DNA of 64,000 nucleotides from Phaeobacter porticola (GTDB lineage: Bacteria; Pseudomonadota; Alphaproteobacteria; Rhodobacterales; Rhodobacteraceae). A model generated the notes under the pieces. The model was given only the letters and a program-made list of their open reading frames with translations. It made no database searches and was not told the origin of the DNA. A program made the translations under genes and the position numbers. The stretch lies in the NCBI RefSeq assembly GCF_001888185.1, contig NZ_CP016364.1, positions 1,302,001 through 1,366,000 of the forward strand, in the 5' to 3' direction. Below are positions 28,102-38,233 of this stretch, one piece after another; position 1 is the stretch's first letter, and each line of letters opens with the position of its first letter.

Positions 28102-28875
28102 TCAGCTCATCCATTGGCCGCCATCGACGTTGTAGGTCTGAGCCACCACATAATCGGCGGCCTCGCTGGCCAGAAAGACGACCATTCCGGTCAGATCTGC
28201 TGCGGTGCCCATCCGCCCGTAAGGAACAGATTGCGCCACCTCGGCCTTTTTCTGGCCGGGGGCCTTGCCTTCATATTTGGCAAAGAAGGCATCAACCCCG
28301 TCCCAATGTTCACCGTCGACGACACCGGGGGCGATGGCGTTCACATTGATCCCATGTGAGATCAGGTTCAGCCCGGCAGATTGCGTGAGGCTGATCACCG
28401 CCGCCTTTGTCGCGCAGTAGACGGATACCAAAGGCTCACCCCGACGGCCGGCCTGGCTGGCCATGTTGACAATCTTGCCGCCGGTGCCCTGGGTGATCAT
28501 CTGTTGTGCCGCTGCTTGCATCATGAACAACGTACCGGAAACATTGATGTCAAAAGTGCGCTGGTAGGCTTCTCGGGTCACCTCAACCAGCGGCGCCGCC
28601 GTGAATACGGCGGCGTTGTTGATCAGAATGTCGAGGCCGCCGAAGCACTCAACGGTGCGGGAGAGGGCGCGGTCAATGCTGGCTTGATCCGTGACATCCA
28701 GCTCGACGGCAATCGCCGCCGCGCCGATTTGCGCGGCAGTTGCCTCTGCACGGGCAGTATCAATATCGGCGATCATCACGCGCGCGCCCTCATTCGCATA
28801 GGCTTCGGCAAAGGCCGCCCCGATGCCACGGGCAGCACCTGTGATCAGGGCGCGTTTTCCACTCAGCCGTTTCAT
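28102..28875 (-). CDS. smoS: Sorbitol dehydrogenase (short-chain dehydrogenase)
   Basis: This 257-residue SDR oxidises sorbitol (glucitol) or galactitol with NAD. It has [10 protein letters not shown] (cofactor loop), INNAAV, MASQAG serine and the YCATK active-site motif with the catalytic tyrosine and lysine, then the C-terminal [10 protein letters not shown]. Length and sequence match SmoS of Rhodobacter sphaeroides as I remember it. Its start overlaps the smoK stop by four bases. Confidence 0.93.
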   Translation of the reverse strand: MKRLSGKRALITGAARGIGAAFAEAYANEGARVMIADIDTARAEATAAQIGAAAIAVELDVTDQASIDRALSRTVECFGGLDILINNAAVFTAAPLVEVTREAYQRTFDINVSGTLFMMQAAAQQMITQGTGGKIVNMASQAGRRGEPLVSVYCATKAAVISLTQSAGLNLISHGINVNAIAPGVVDGEHWDGVDAFFAKYEGKAPGQKKAEVAQSVPYGRMGTAADLTGMVVFLASEAADYVVAQTYNVDGGQWMS

Positions 28876-29876
28876 TCGATCCGCAGCCCGTCGGAACCAA
28901 ACCGATGCAGATGCGTCATGTCAGGCGTTAGGAAAACGCGTGCGCCGTAGCCCAGATCTAGCTCCCCGCTCGCTCGCACGGTAAGCGGGTCGTCAAAGGC
29001 GTCACATTGCACGTGGAAAAAAGTGTCGGATCCCAGATGCTCAGAGACACCAATGGTTCCCGCCCACATCCCCTCTGTTTCTGAGATGCTGAGATGTTCG
29101 GGCCGGATGCCGATGGTGGCTACATTGTGCTGCGCTGCCTGCGGGCCGGTTAGAAGGTTCATCTTCGGCGATCCGATAAAGCCCGCGACAAATACATTGC
29201 GTGGCGCGCGATACAGCTCCATCGGACTGCCGACCTGTTCGATCACGCCAGCCTGCAAGACGACGATCTTGTCAGCCATGGTCATCGCCTCAACCTGATC
29301 ATGGGTCACATAGATCATGGTGGTTGCAAGGCGTTTGTGCAGCTCCGAGATTTCCAGCCGCATGCCAACGCGCAGGGCGGCATCCAGATTGGACAGCGGT
29401 TCGTCAAACAGAAACGCCGCCGGTTCACGCACAATGGCACGGCCGATCGCGACGCGTTGACGTTGACCGCCCGACAGCTGGCCGGGGCGGCGATCCAGAT
29501 AGTCGGTGAGGTTCAGCGCCGCAGCGGCGTTATCAATTCGGCGCTTCTGCTCATCCGCCGGAATGCCCGCCATCTTCATCGGAAAGGTGATGTTCTTGCG
29601 CACCGACATATGCGGATAAAGCGCGTAGGATTGAAACACCATCGCCAGTCCGCGTTTCGCCGGGGGGATGTCGGTTGCATCCTCGCCATCGATGCGGATG
29701 GTGCCGGAGGTGATATCCTCCAGTCCCGCGATCAGGCGTAGCAGTGTTGATTTGCCACAACCGGACGGGCCGACAAAGACGGTGAATTCGCCATCTTCAA
29801 TGGTCAGGTCCAGCGGCGGGATGACCTCAACGGGGCCAAAATTCTTGGTCACGCTTTCAAGTTTGATCTGTCCCAT
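28872..29876 (-). CDS. smoK: Polyol ABC transporter ATP-binding protein
   Basis: This 334-residue ATPase energises sorbitol/mannitol import. It shows Walker [10 protein letters not shown], the signature LSGGQRQRV, Walker [14 protein letters not shown], and a C-terminal MalK-type OB/TOBE domain ([10 protein letters not shown]). I start at ATG 29876 ([14 protein letters not shown]); the open frame runs 68 codons upstream into smoG. It sits between smoG and smoS and overlaps smoS. Confidence 0.95.
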   Translation of the reverse strand: MGQIKLESVTKNFGPVEVIPPLDLTIEDGEFTVFVGPSGCGKSTLLRLIAGLEDITSGTIRIDGEDATDIPPAKRGLAMVFQSYALYPHMSVRKNITFPMKMAGIPADEQKRRIDNAAAALNLTDYLDRRPGQLSGGQRQRVAIGRAIVREPAAFLFDEPLSNLDAALRVGMRLEISELHKRLATTMIYVTHDQVEAMTMADKIVVLQAGVIEQVGSPMELYRAPRNVFVAGFIGSPKMNLLTGPQAAQHNVATIGIRPEHLSISETEGMWAGTIGVSEHLGSDTFFHVQCDAFDDPLTVRASGELDLGYGARVFLTPDMTHLHRFGSDGLRIE

Positions 29877-29887
29877 AGGTGTCTTCC

Positions 29888-30718
29888 TTATTTCACGGCG
29901 CCGAAGGTCAGGCCGCTGACAAGTTGTTTCTGGCTGAACCAGCCAAGGATGAGGATCGGAGCGATGGCCATTGTCGAAGCTGCCGACAGCTTGGCGTAGA
30001 ACAGGCCTTCGGGGCTGGAATAGCTGGCGATGAACGCGGTGAGCGGTGCGGCCTTGGCGGCGGTCAGGTTCAGTGTCCAAAAGGCTTCGTTCCAGGCCAG
30101 GATGATGTTCAACAGGAGGGTGGAGGCGATTCCGGGGATGGCCATCGGTGTCAGCACATAAAGGATTTCCTCCTTCAGCGTGGCACCATCCATACGCGCC
30201 GCCTCAAGGATCTCACCGGGGATTTCCTTGAAGTAGGTGTAAAGCATCCAGACAATGATCGGCAGGTTGATCAGCATCAGCACCACAACCAGACCAAAGC
30301 GGTTGTCCAGCAGCCCCATTTTGATGAACAGGATGTAGATCGGGTAGAGTACGCCGACCGCGGGCAGCATCTTGGTCGACAGCATCCACAGCAGGATATC
30401 CTTGGTGCGTTTCGACGGCACAAAGGCCATCGACCAGGCAGCAGGCACCGCGATGATAATGCCCAGAATGGTCGAGCCACCGGCGATGATCACCGAATTC
30501 CAAAGGAACCGCATATAGTCGGAGCGTTCCTGCACAACGCTGTAGTTTTCCAGCGTCCAGTCAAAGAACAGGAAGACGGGCGGATCGCTGATGGCCTGTG
30601 CCTCGGTCTTGAAACTTGTGAGAATGGTCCAGAGGATGGGAAAGAAGATCAGTAACCCGACAGCCCAGGCCAGCGCCGTATTGATGGCTTTGCGTCTTGG
30701 TGTAACGGCTCGTGCCAT
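29888..30718 (-). CDS. smoG: Polyol ABC transporter permease (second)
   Basis: This 276-residue inner-membrane permease of the MalG type has six membrane segments. Its EAA loop reads [17 protein letters not shown] near residue 180, which docks onto the ATPase, and it ends SGLTFGAVK. It lies eleven bases from smoK and nine from smoF in an uninterrupted operon. Confidence 0.94.
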   Translation of the reverse strand: MARAVTPRRKAINTALAWAVGLLIFFPILWTILTSFKTEAQAISDPPVFLFFDWTLENYSVVQERSDYMRFLWNSVIIAGGSTILGIIIAVPAAWSMAFVPSKRTKDILLWMLSTKMLPAVGVLYPIYILFIKMGLLDNRFGLVVVLMLINLPIIVWMLYTYFKEIPGEILEAARMDGATLKEEILYVLTPMAIPGIASTLLLNIILAWNEAFWTLNLTAAKAAPLTAFIASYSSPEGLFYAKLSAASTMAIAPILILGWFSQKQLVSGLTFGAVK

Positions 30719-30727
30719 GGTGGCCTC

Positions 30728-31594
30728 CTATGCGTCCAGGTTCTTGCCAACGATGCGCATCAGGAAGATGGCAACGATATTGGCGAGGATGATGGCGTAG
30801 ACACCACCGGCAGATCCCAATCCGACGTTCTGGCTCTCCAAAACACGCTGATAGATCAGATAGGTGAGGGTTTTGGTCCCGAAGGAGCCTTGGGTGGTGA
30901 CAAAGATCTCGGCGAAGATTGACAGCAGAAAAATCGTCTGGATCAGCACAACAACCGTGATAGCCCGGCTCAGGTGCGGCAGGGTGATATAGCCGAATCG
31001 TGCCACCGGCGGCGCGCCGTCCATCTCAGCGGCTTCCAACTGCTCACTGTCCAGCGACTGAATGGCAGTCAGCAAGATCAGCGTCGCAAACGGTAGCCAC
31101 TGCCAGCTGACGATGAGAATAATCGACTGCAGCGAGGCCTCTGACAGCCATGAAACGGGTTCCGCCCCGAAGGCCTTCCACAAGTGAGCAAAGAGACCGT
31201 TCACGGGATCCATGAACATATTCTTCCAGACCAGCGCTGATACCGTCGGCATCACGAAAAACGGCGCGATCACCAGAATGCGGACAATCCCCTGTCCCCA
31301 CATCGGCTGATTGAGCAGCAGGGCAAGAAACACACCGAGGATCACGGTGATGAGCAGGACGCCCCCCACGATGGTCAGTGTCGCCTGAACGCTGGGCCAG
31401 AAGGCGCTGGAGGATAGGAAGCGGGCGTAATTATCAAAGCCCACCCAGCCCAGGTCGCCACCGCGCAGGGGCAGGTATTTCTTGAACGAAAAGTAGAGTG
31501 TCATCGTCAGCGGGACCAGCATCCAGCCCAGAAGCAGGATCACTGCGGGGGCCATCATGATGCGTGCTGCCGACCGGGAATGTTGGGTCGCCAT
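30728..31594 (-). CDS. smoF: Polyol ABC transporter permease (first)
   Basis: This 288-residue permease of the MalF/UgpA type has six membrane segments and the coupling loop EQLEAAEMDGAPPVARFGYI. It starts at ATG 31594 (MATQHSRSAARIMM); an earlier start is less like the family. A stable hairpin separates it from smoE upstream, probably protecting smoE mRNA and lowering permease expression. Confidence 0.94.
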   Translation of the reverse strand: MATQHSRSAARIMMAPAVILLLGWMLVPLTMTLYFSFKKYLPLRGGDLGWVGFDNYARFLSSSAFWPSVQATLTIVGGVLLITVILGVFLALLLNQPMWGQGIVRILVIAPFFVMPTVSALVWKNMFMDPVNGLFAHLWKAFGAEPVSWLSEASLQSIILIVSWQWLPFATLILLTAIQSLDSEQLEAAEMDGAPPVARFGYITLPHLSRAITVVVLIQTIFLLSIFAEIFVTTQGSFGTKTLTYLIYQRVLESQNVGLGSAGGVYAIILANIVAIFLMRIVGKNLDA

Positions 31595-31662
31595 GGCAAA
31601 TCTCCATTGTCGCCGGTTCTTGAGCCGTCGTGACAAATATTGGCTTGTTCTGGAAGAAGGAG

Positions 31663-31697
31663 CCAGAGGGCAGCCGGATTAACGGGCCGCCCTCTGG
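31663..31697 (-). other. Intercistronic hairpin between smoE and smoF
   Basis: CCAGAGGGC and GCCCTCTGG are perfect nine-base arms with further pairing inside (GGCCCG/CCGGCT). No T-tract follows on the minus strand, so it more likely stabilises the upstream smoE message than terminates it. Confidence 0.65.
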
Positions 31698-31710
31698 GAG
31701 GGAGGAGGCG

Positions 31711-33012
31711 TCAGTAACCTGCCGCTTCCATTTCGTCCGCAGTGAGAGCCTGCGCCTTTGCGAGGGCTTCTTCTGCGGTTTGCTGGCCTGCGAGTGCCGC
31801 CGAGAATTCCTGACCAACCTGGGTTGCAATGCCTGCAAATTCCGGGATGGCGGCAAACTGGATGCCGACATAAGGCACCGGATCAACCGTCGGGTTGTTC
31901 GGATCAGCTGACAGGATGCTCTCAAGTGTCATCTTGGCAAACGGGATATCCTTGTAGTTCGCGTTCTCATAAAGCGAGATCCGCGCACCGGGAGGAACAT
32001 TTGCCCAACCTTCGTTCTCGGCAACCAGCTCAATGTAGTCTTTCGAGGTGGCCCACTCGATAAACTCCTTCGCAGCAGCCTCTTTCTGGGTGCCTGCGGG
32101 GATTGCGAGAGCCCAGGCCCAGAGCCAGTTGCTGCGCTTGCCCAATCCGGTGTCCGGTGCCAGTGCAAAACCGACCTTGTCCGCGACGGTGGAGTCACTG
32201 GGGTTGGTCACGAACGATGCCGCAACGGTTGCGTCGATCCACATGCCGCATTTGCCCTGCTGGAACAGCGACAGGTTTTCGTTGAACCCGTTGTTGGACG
32301 CGCCCGGCGGACCTGCATCATTCAGCAGGTTGATGTAGAAGTTGAGCGTGTTCGACCAGGCTTCACTATCGAACTGAGGCGCCCAGTTTTCATCGAACCA
32401 GCGCGCGCCAAAGGAATTGGACATGGCGGTGATGAAGGCTGCGTTTTCACCCCAACCGGCCTTGCCGCGCAGGCAGATGCCATAGGTTTCATTGCCCTTG
32501 TCGGTCATCTGACGAGCAGCATCAGCGACGAATTCCCACGTCGGTGCTGCGGGCATCTCCAAACCGGCCTTCTCCATCAGGTCGGTGCGGTACATGATCA
32601 TGGAGCTTTCGCCATAGAATGGTGCCGCAAAAAGCGTGCCATCATGCGACAGGCCGCCGCGCATGGCGGGCAGAATATCGTCTACATCATACTCGGCAGG
32701 CAGATCGTTTAGTGGCACAAGCCAGCCGTTCTTGCCCCAGATTGGGGTTTCGTACATGCCGATGGTCATGATGTCGAACTGACCACCCTTGGCCGAGATA
32801 TCGGTGGTGACGCGCTGGCGAAGCACGTTTTCTTCAAGGGTGACCCATTCCACCTCATGGCCGGTTTTGGCCGTGAAATCCTCTGTCAGCCCTTGCATTC
32901 GGATCATGTCGCCGTTGTTCACGGTTGCGATGGTGATCGTTTCGGCAAAGGCGGCGGTGCTGGCAAATACGGTCAATGCCGTTGCTGCACGCAATGCGCT
33001 CTTAAGGTACAT
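31711..33012 (-). CDS. smoE: Polyol ABC transporter substrate-binding protein
   Basis: This 433-residue family 1 binding protein has a signal peptide (MYLKSALRAATALTVFASTAAFA, cut before ETITIATV). Motifs such as VPLNDLPAEYDVDDILPAMR and WATSKDYIELVAENEGWANVPPG are typical of the sorbitol/mannitol receptors. It is first in smoEFGK-smoS-mtlK, downstream of a perfect palindrome that matches one in front of the lacI-type gene. Ligand assignment rests on the two polyol dehydrogenases in the operon. Confidence 0.92.
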   Translation of the reverse strand: MYLKSALRAATALTVFASTAAFAETITIATVNNGDMIRMQGLTEDFTAKTGHEVEWVTLEENVLRQRVTTDISAKGGQFDIMTIGMYETPIWGKNGWLVPLNDLPAEYDVDDILPAMRGGLSHDGTLFAAPFYGESSMIMYRTDLMEKAGLEMPAAPTWEFVADAARQMTDKGNETYGICLRGKAGWGENAAFITAMSNSFGARWFDENWAPQFDSEAWSNTLNFYINLLNDAGPPGASNNGFNENLSLFQQGKCGMWIDATVAASFVTNPSDSTVADKVGFALAPDTGLGKRSNWLWAWALAIPAGTQKEAAAKEFIEWATSKDYIELVAENEGWANVPPGARISLYENANYKDIPFAKMTLESILSADPNNPTVDPVPYVGIQFAAIPEFAGIATQVGQEFSAALAGQQTAEEALAKAQALTADEMEAAGY

Positions 33013-33082
33013 CCTTATCCTCCCATGATTGGATGTTGCCATGAAAGGATATCTTGAAAGAGCGTCGCGCGTCAAATTAAAA

Positions 33083-33096
33083 TTTACGCGCGTAAA
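33083..33096. promoter_or_regulatory. LacI-type operator upstream of smoE
   Basis: TTTACGCGCGTAAA is a perfect 14-base palindrome with the CpG-centred symmetry typical of LacI family sites. It lies in the smoE leader, with a second related half-site (GCGCGTCAAATT) about 20 bases nearer the gene. Confidence 0.75.
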
Positions 33097-33126
33097 GTTT
33101 TCAAAAAAATATTAATTCACTAGGAG

Positions 33127-34158
33127 TTAAGCGGATCCTCGCATGACCAGCTTCCCGTCGAACAATATCTCGCGACGGGAATCGAGCGCGCGATTGCTCT
33201 CGATTCGTGCCACCAGCGTCTCGGCGCTGGTCTGTGCAATGGCTGAATAATCCTGTGAGACCGTGGTCAGTGTCGGACATGTATAACGTGAAAACGGATG
33301 ATCATCATGTCCCGCAACACGCAGGGCGCAGCCATCCCCCAACCCGACCCGCAAACCTTGTTGATATGCCGCCGACAGCAATCCGATCGCCAGGCGGTCG
33401 TTGCTGCACAGGATGGTATCTGTCTTCAGGTGACGCTCTGACAAAAGCCGTGTACCTTCGCGAAATCCGATTTCTTCAAAGTCCCAACCATCGCCGTCCA
33501 CTTGGATCAACTGCGGCAGATGCCCCAGTCGTTCCATTGATGATATATAAGCCGTGCGCCGTTTGACGGCATTTGGATTGGTGGGGGTCTTCATCTCGAA
33601 AAACGCCGGTGCATCACCGGTACGGCAGAGATATTCAACAACCGTTGTAATGCTTTGCTGGTTGTTTGAGCCAATGAATGCCTCGCCAATGTCTTCGATG
33701 TTGGCATCAAACAGAACCGTCGGCACCTCGTCGCAGAACTGTTGGATCTGTGGTTTGTCGGACACGCGCCCCAATGGGGCCAATAAGGCCCCAGCAGGCT
33801 TGAGCAAGCGTAGGTTGTTTAAGTTCTCCAGCTCTTGCTCCTGAGTGCCATGCGACCCCAACAGAACGGGACGATACCCTGCTGCAATTACATGATCTTC
33901 AATGTGGCGTGCTATTTTCACAAAAAATGGGTCGGTCAGATTTGGCACGACAATGCCGATGGTTTTGGTTAGCCGCCTGTTTTGGTTCATTGCGTATAGG
34001 TTCGGGCGATAGTCGAATTTCTCCAACGCCTCTTCGATCCGCTCGCGGGTGGATTTTCGGACACTGTCTGGATTGTTGAAATATTTTGACAGGGTAGGAC
34101 GAGAGATCCCGCTCACCGAGGCAAATTCATCCATATTCTTGATTTTTGGCTCACTCAT
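33127..34158 (-). CDS. LacI family regulator of the polyol operon
   Basis: This 343-residue repressor has an N-terminal LacI helix-turn-helix (MDEFASVSGISRPTLSKYFNN), the hinge helix region, and a sugar-binding periplasmic-like core. It lies just upstream of smoE on the same strand. Palindromes of the same type precede both it and smoE, so it very likely represses both and responds to a hexitol or ketose. Rhodobacter's smoC belongs to a different family, so this is a different control solution. Confidence 0.9.
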   Translation of the reverse strand: MSEPKIKNMDEFASVSGISRPTLSKYFNNPDSVRKSTRERIEEALEKFDYRPNLYAMNQNRRLTKTIGIVVPNLTDPFFVKIARHIEDHVIAAGYRPVLLGSHGTQEQELENLNNLRLLKPAGALLAPLGRVSDKPQIQQFCDEVPTVLFDANIEDIGEAFIGSNNQQSITTVVEYLCRTGDAPAFFEMKTPTNPNAVKRRTAYISSMERLGHLPQLIQVDGDGWDFEEIGFREGTRLLSERHLKTDTILCSNDRLAIGLLSAAYQQGLRVGLGDGCALRVAGHDDHPFSRYTCPTLTTVSQDYSAIAQTSAETLVARIESNRALDSRREILFDGKLVMRGSA

Positions 34159-34225
34159 GGTGGCGGTCCTTGTTGTCTGAGTGGTCGTTCTGCCGATCTC
34201 TTGTGTATGGATATTCTCATGCTAG

Positions 34226-34239
34226 TTGACGCGCGTCAA
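34226..34239. promoter_or_regulatory. LacI-type operator upstream of the lacI gene
   Basis: TTGACGCGCGTCAA is a perfect palindrome sharing the ACGCGCGT core with the smoE site. It is 68 bases before the regulator's start, fitting autoregulation. Confidence 0.75.
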
Positions 34240-34891
34240 ATTTGTGACGGCGATGCATGATCAGTTATCAACTTGGGGCCTTACCAGGTGCCCGGTATCG
34301 TTTTATGGCTGCACATGCCAAGGTGCTGAGGGAGGGCGCGCTTCGGAATCTGAAGGCGCAAGAGGTTACTCTTGGCGGCCTGATGTGGCTGGATTTGGAG
34401 CAAAACGCAGCTGAGGATATGGCGGTGGGCAAAACCACGTAGAGCTTTGATCCGAAGCCGCCTGCGCCGGTAGACTGGCGACATCCGCGCCCCATTGTGC
34501 TGGACAGAGACGATAACACTGCGCTTCGCGCTCGAGCACCATACATCGTCTGTAAACGTCTAGGGAAAGGTGGCGATATGCGCATTGGATGGGACCACGA
34601 GGGGACTTGGAAATATAGGTCGCAAAAACGAGTATGTCTGGTTGAGCGGCCCACTTTCCATGGCGCATAGAGTTTGGTTTCTAGCTTCAGAAAAATGACA
34701 AAGATTTGCTATTTGTATCGCCGCTTTTTCCACCATAAAGGCTGAAGAGGGCTTCAAAATGGAATTAGGATGATTTGGTTTTTATCGTGAGGCCATGTTG
34801 CAGGCGTTATTGGGTGACACGATAAACGTGAGATGTGCAGCAGCACAAAGGTACATCCAATGCGTTGAAAATATTTTATTTTTTGGCGGAA
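34240..34891. other. Gap with no supported gene
   Basis: About 650 bases between the regulator promoter and tRNA-Ile. Short frames (for example 34257-34442, plus) lack ribosome-binding sites and known domains. From about 34680 the DNA is noticeably AT-rich, typical of leftover intergenic or acquired sequence next to a tRNA. Confidence 0.5.
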
Positions 34892-34967
34892 TGGTAGGCC
34901 CGGCAGGATTTGAACCCGCAACCAAAGCGTTATGAGCGCTCTGCTCTAACCGTTGAGCTACAGGCCC
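34892..34967 (-). tRNA. tRNA-Ile (anticodon CAT, lysidine-type), CCA encoded
   Basis: The minus strand folds with acceptor GGGCCTG / CGGGCCT, D-arm TAGCTCAACGGTTAGAGC, anticodon loop CTCATAA and T-arm GCGGGTTCAAATCCTGC, then ACCA. The body, with AGCGCTCATAACGCT, matches the Ile2 type that reads AUA after lysidine modification rather than elongator Met. Confidence 0.88.
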
Positions 34968-34979
34968 GCCACAGGCTGG

Positions 34980-35939
34980 TTAGGAAATCGCGGGCAGGAC
35001 GTCAAGCGGTGATCTTGCACCTGGGGGCAACAACGCCGACGTGTCAGCCTGCAAGCTGTCGCGTAGTCGCTCAAGAAAGCCGTTGATTACCACCTCATGG
35101 CGCCGGTCCAGCGCGTGGCGCGAGGGGTAGACCGCAAAGATATCTTTGTTTGGTGCGGTATAGCCAGGCAGGATTTTTTCATAAGTGCCGTCGGTGAGGG
35201 CGGCCTGAACCAAGAGGCGCGGTGCGCGCGAATAGCCTGCTCCCTTTGTCACAGCATGCATGATCAGATCCGTGTCATCGGCGGTAAACCCTACTCGGAT
35301 AGGTGCCTGATAGGTGGCGCCCTCGCGGGTCAGGGGGAAATACCCCATCGTGTGGTCTTCGTGATGCTGGATGTATTTCAATCGCTGCATGTCTTGCGGG
35401 CAGCTGGGGCGGCCAACCCGATCCAGATAGGCGGGCGTCGCAAACAGCACCGTTTCCAGTTCGGCGATCTTGCGCCCGACACCATCCGTATCGCCAAGCG
35501 ATCCCGTACGAATGGCAAGATCGTAGTTCTCGCGCACCACATCCACCAGACGGTCTTCAATCCGCATCACGATATTGAGATCAGGATAAGGCGTGTCGAG
35601 ATCCATCAGCATCGGCCCCAGCACGGCCTGCGCCATGAAACGGCTTGTGCTCACTTTGAACCGTCCCGAGATCTGATCGCTCTGGGCGTCCAGCTCAGCC
35701 GTTAGCCGGTCATAGCCGCCAAGCAGGTTTTGCGCATGGGCATAGACGAGTTCGCCAGCGCGGGTGGCCCGCACGCCACGTGGTGTGCGCAGCATCAGCG
35801 CGTGCCCCAGCAGCGTTTCAAGTGATTTGATCTGCTGGCTGGCAGCTGATTGGGTCAACCCCCGGCGCTGTGCTGCGCGGTTTATACTGCCTTCATCCAG
35901 CGCAATGGCAAAGGTTTCCAGAAGCGTCAGACGGTCCAT
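34980..35939 (-). CDS. LysR family transcriptional regulator
   Basis: This 319-residue regulator has an N-terminal helix-turn-helix (SINRAAQRRGLTQSAASQQI) and a C-terminal two-lobe effector domain. The start ATG at 35939 (MDRLTLLETFAIAL) gives the normal family start. It is divergent from the exported MBL-fold protein and probably regulates it. The effector is unknown. Confidence 0.9.
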   Translation of the reverse strand: MDRLTLLETFAIALDEGSINRAAQRRGLTQSAASQQIKSLETLLGHALMLRTPRGVRATRAGELVYAHAQNLLGGYDRLTAELDAQSDQISGRFKVSTSRFMAQAVLGPMLMDLDTPYPDLNIVMRIEDRLVDVVRENYDLAIRTGSLGDTDGVGRKIAELETVLFATPAYLDRVGRPSCPQDMQRLKYIQHHEDHTMGYFPLTREGATYQAPIRVGFTADDTDLIMHAVTKGAGYSRAPRLLVQAALTDGTYEKILPGYTAPNKDIFAVYPSRHALDRRHEVVINGFLERLRDSLQADTSALLPPGARSPLDVLPAIS

Positions 35940-36062
35940 TATCAGGATCCTTATAAGCACGGCTAATATCTCATATCGCGCGCGGACGCCTGTTGCCAGA
36001 GACATTGACGCGCTAGGTTCTGTATCACGCTACATTTGCTGAACTGGATACCGGAGTTTCTT

Positions 36063-37049
36063 ATGACCCTTTCTCGCAGACATCTTCTTGGTGGCCTTGC
36101 CGCTGCCCCGGTGGCGACCCTCGCCAGTCCTTCGCTGCTGCGCGCCGCGAGCCACAGCGCGGCTGAAAGTGCGACGCCTGACCTGCCCGTGGCCTATCAC
36201 AGTTTTCAGATCGGATCGGCCCGGGTGACCGCGCTGCTAGACGGGCATTTCCTGCTGAACACCAGCCAGATCAACGGGTTTGATCAGGCCGAGGCTGACG
36301 CGGTTCTGGACGGAACATTCTATCGTATCAAGGACGATCAGATGTCACTGCCGGTGAACGGCTATCTGGTGGAGCAGGGCGAGGCTGTGATGCTGATTGA
36401 TGCAGGCACCGCCGATCTCTTCGGGCCGATCCTGGGCGGGCTGGAGGCGGCCCTGCGTGCGGCTGGACGCACACCGGAAGAGATCACCAGCGTGATCGTC
36501 ACCCACCTGCACCCGGATCATATCGGCGGCCTGCTCAAGAGCGATGGCACCGCGCGTTTCCCCAATGCAGAGATCATCGTCGGGCAGGGCGAGTATGATT
36601 TTTGGCATGATGATGCCGTATATGCGGGCGTCCCACAGGACTCGCGAGGGTTCTTTGATATCGCGCGGGCGTCCGTCGCACCTTATCAAAACCGCCTCAA
36701 GATGTTTGATGGCGAGGCGGATGTCATGAGCGGGCTGCGCTCAGTGCCACTGCCAGGGCACACACCTGGGCATTGCGGATACATGCTCGAAACCGGCGCG
36801 GCCCCGCTGCTGATCTGGGGGGATCTGATCCACAGCACAGCGCTGCAATTTGCCCGTCCCGATTGGACACTGGCCTTTGACATGGATCCGGAGCAGACCG
36901 TGAAGAGCCGCACCATGATGCTGGACCGTGCTGCCAGTGAAGGGCTGTTGGTCACCGGTATGCATCTTGATTTTCCCGGTCTGGGCCGCGTCGAGCGGGA
37001 TGGCGATGCCTATGGCTTTGATCAGGCCCCCTGGCAGTTCTCGCTCTGA
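36063..37049 (+). CDS. Exported MBL-fold hydrolase with Tat-type signal
   Basis: This 328-residue protein starts at ATG 36063 with a GGAG ribosome-binding site. The N-terminus MTLSRRHLLGGLAAAPVATL has the twin-arginine motif SRRHLLGG, so it is folded and metal-loaded before export. The zinc site THLHPDHIGG follows near residue 155, and a later PGHTPGH lies near 233. It resembles the AHL-lactonase/methyl parathion hydrolase-like group. It is opposite a LysR gene; substrate is unknown. Confidence 0.88.
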   Translation: MTLSRRHLLGGLAAAPVATLASPSLLRAASHSAAESATPDLPVAYHSFQIGSARVTALLDGHFLLNTSQINGFDQAEADAVLDGTFYRIKDDQMSLPVNGYLVEQGEAVMLIDAGTADLFGPILGGLEAALRAAGRTPEEITSVIVTHLHPDHIGGLLKSDGTARFPNAEIIVGQGEYDFWHDDAVYAGVPQDSRGFFDIARASVAPYQNRLKMFDGEADVMSGLRSVPLPGHTPGHCGYMLETGAAPLLIWGDLIHSTALQFARPDWTLAFDMDPEQTVKSRTMMLDRAASEGLLVTGMHLDFPGLGRVERDGDAYGFDQAPWQFSL

Positions 37050-37092
37050 AGACATCGGTTTCCGGGCTCTGAACACGCCCGGATCCAGCGGT

Positions 37093-37115
37093 CGCACCCC
37101 GGTCTCCGGGGTGCG
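37093..37115 (+). terminator. Strong hairpin between MBL gene and purM
   Basis: CGCACCCCGG and CCGGGGTGCG are perfect ten-base arms with a TCT loop; the following bases are T-rich but not a clean run. It probably separates the MBL and purM transcripts. Confidence 0.6.
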
Positions 37116-37186
37116 GCAGATTCCTTTGTTTCTTTCTGTCGTGCCTTGCGCTAAAGGCTGCGCAACGTCTTTGAAGGAGCACTGAG

Positions 37187-38233
37187 ATGACCAGCGGCAA
37201 GAACGGTTTGACCTACGCGGATGCGGGGGTGGATATTGATGCAGGCAACGCTTTGGTGGACCGCATCAAACCCGCCGCGAAACGGACAAATCGCTCTGGT
37301 GTGATGAGCGGCCTTGGCGGTTTCGGTGCGCTGTTTGACCTGAAAGCTGCGGGATACGAGGATCCTATCCTTGTTGGCGCAACCGACGGCGTCGGCACCA
37401 AGCTGCGGATTGCCATCGACACTGGAGTGGTGGATGGCGTTGGCATCGATCTGGTTGCCATGTGTGTGAATGATCTGGTTTGCCAAGGGGCCGAACCACT
37501 GTTCTTCTTGGATTATTTTGCGACAGGTAAGTTGGAAACAGAAATCGCCGCCCGCATCATTGAGGGCGTTGCCGAGGGCTGCGTGCGGTCTGGCTGTGCG
37601 CTGATCGGTGGTGAAACTGCGGAAATGCCGGGCATGTACCCGGAAGGCGATTTCGACCTTGCAGGTTTTGCTGTTGGTGCCATGGAACGTGGCACTGCAC
37701 TGCCTGCTGATGTGGCCGAGGGCGACGTGCTGTTGGGACTGGCCTCAGATGGTGTGCATTCCAACGGCTATTCTCTGGTGCGCAAACTGGTCGACGTATC
37801 CGGCCTCGACTGGGATGCAGATTGCCCCTTTGGCGAGGGGTCTCTGGGTGAGGCGCTGCTGACGCCAACCCGTCTTTATGTCAAACAATGCCTTGCAGCC
37901 GTGCGGGCTGGTGGCGTACATGCGCTGGCCCATATCACTGGCGGTGGCTTGACCGAGAACCTGCCACGCGTATTGCCCGAAGGGCTGGGCGCCAACATTG
38001 ATCTGAATAGCTGGGATCTGCCGCCTGTCTTTAAGTGGATGGCGGCCACCGGTGGCATCGTCGAGGCCGAAATGCTGAAGACGTTCAATTGCGGAATTGG
38101 CATGATCCTGTCGGTTTCGGCCGACCGCGCAGATGCGCTGGTTGCGGTGCTGGAAGGCGAAGGCGAAACCGTCACGCGCCTGGGCACCGTTACCGCAGGT
38201 GAGGGGATGCGCTACGCGGGCTCTTTGCTGTGA
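37187..38233 (+). CDS. purM: Phosphoribosylformylglycinamidine cyclo-ligase (AIR synthase)
   Basis: This enzyme catalyses the fifth step of purine synthesis, closing FGAM to AIR with ATP. The 348 residues have family motifs [40 protein letters not shown] and [12 protein letters not shown]. An AAGGAG site precedes the ATG. It overlaps purN by four bases and the two form a normal purMN operon. Confidence 0.97.
   Translation: MTSGKNGLTYADAGVDIDAGNALVDRIKPAAKRTNRSGVMSGLGGFGALFDLKAAGYEDPILVGATDGVGTKLRIAIDTGVVDGVGIDLVAMCVNDLVCQGAEPLFFLDYFATGKLETEIAARIIEGVAEGCVRSGCALIGGETAEMPGMYPEGDFDLAGFAVGAMERGTALPADVAEGDVLLGLASDGVHSNGYSLVRKLVDVSGLDWDADCPFGEGSLGEALLTPTRLYVKQCLAAVRAGGVHALAHITGGGLTENLPRVLPEGLGANIDLNSWDLPPVFKWMAATGGIVEAEMLKTFNCGIGMILSVSADRADALVAVLEGEGETVTRLGTVTAGEGMRYAGSLL

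Noticed and set aside
34226-34668. Small frames on both strands upstream of tRNA-Ile
   Set aside because: Mutually overlapping, no ribosome-binding sites; the region reads as non-coding.
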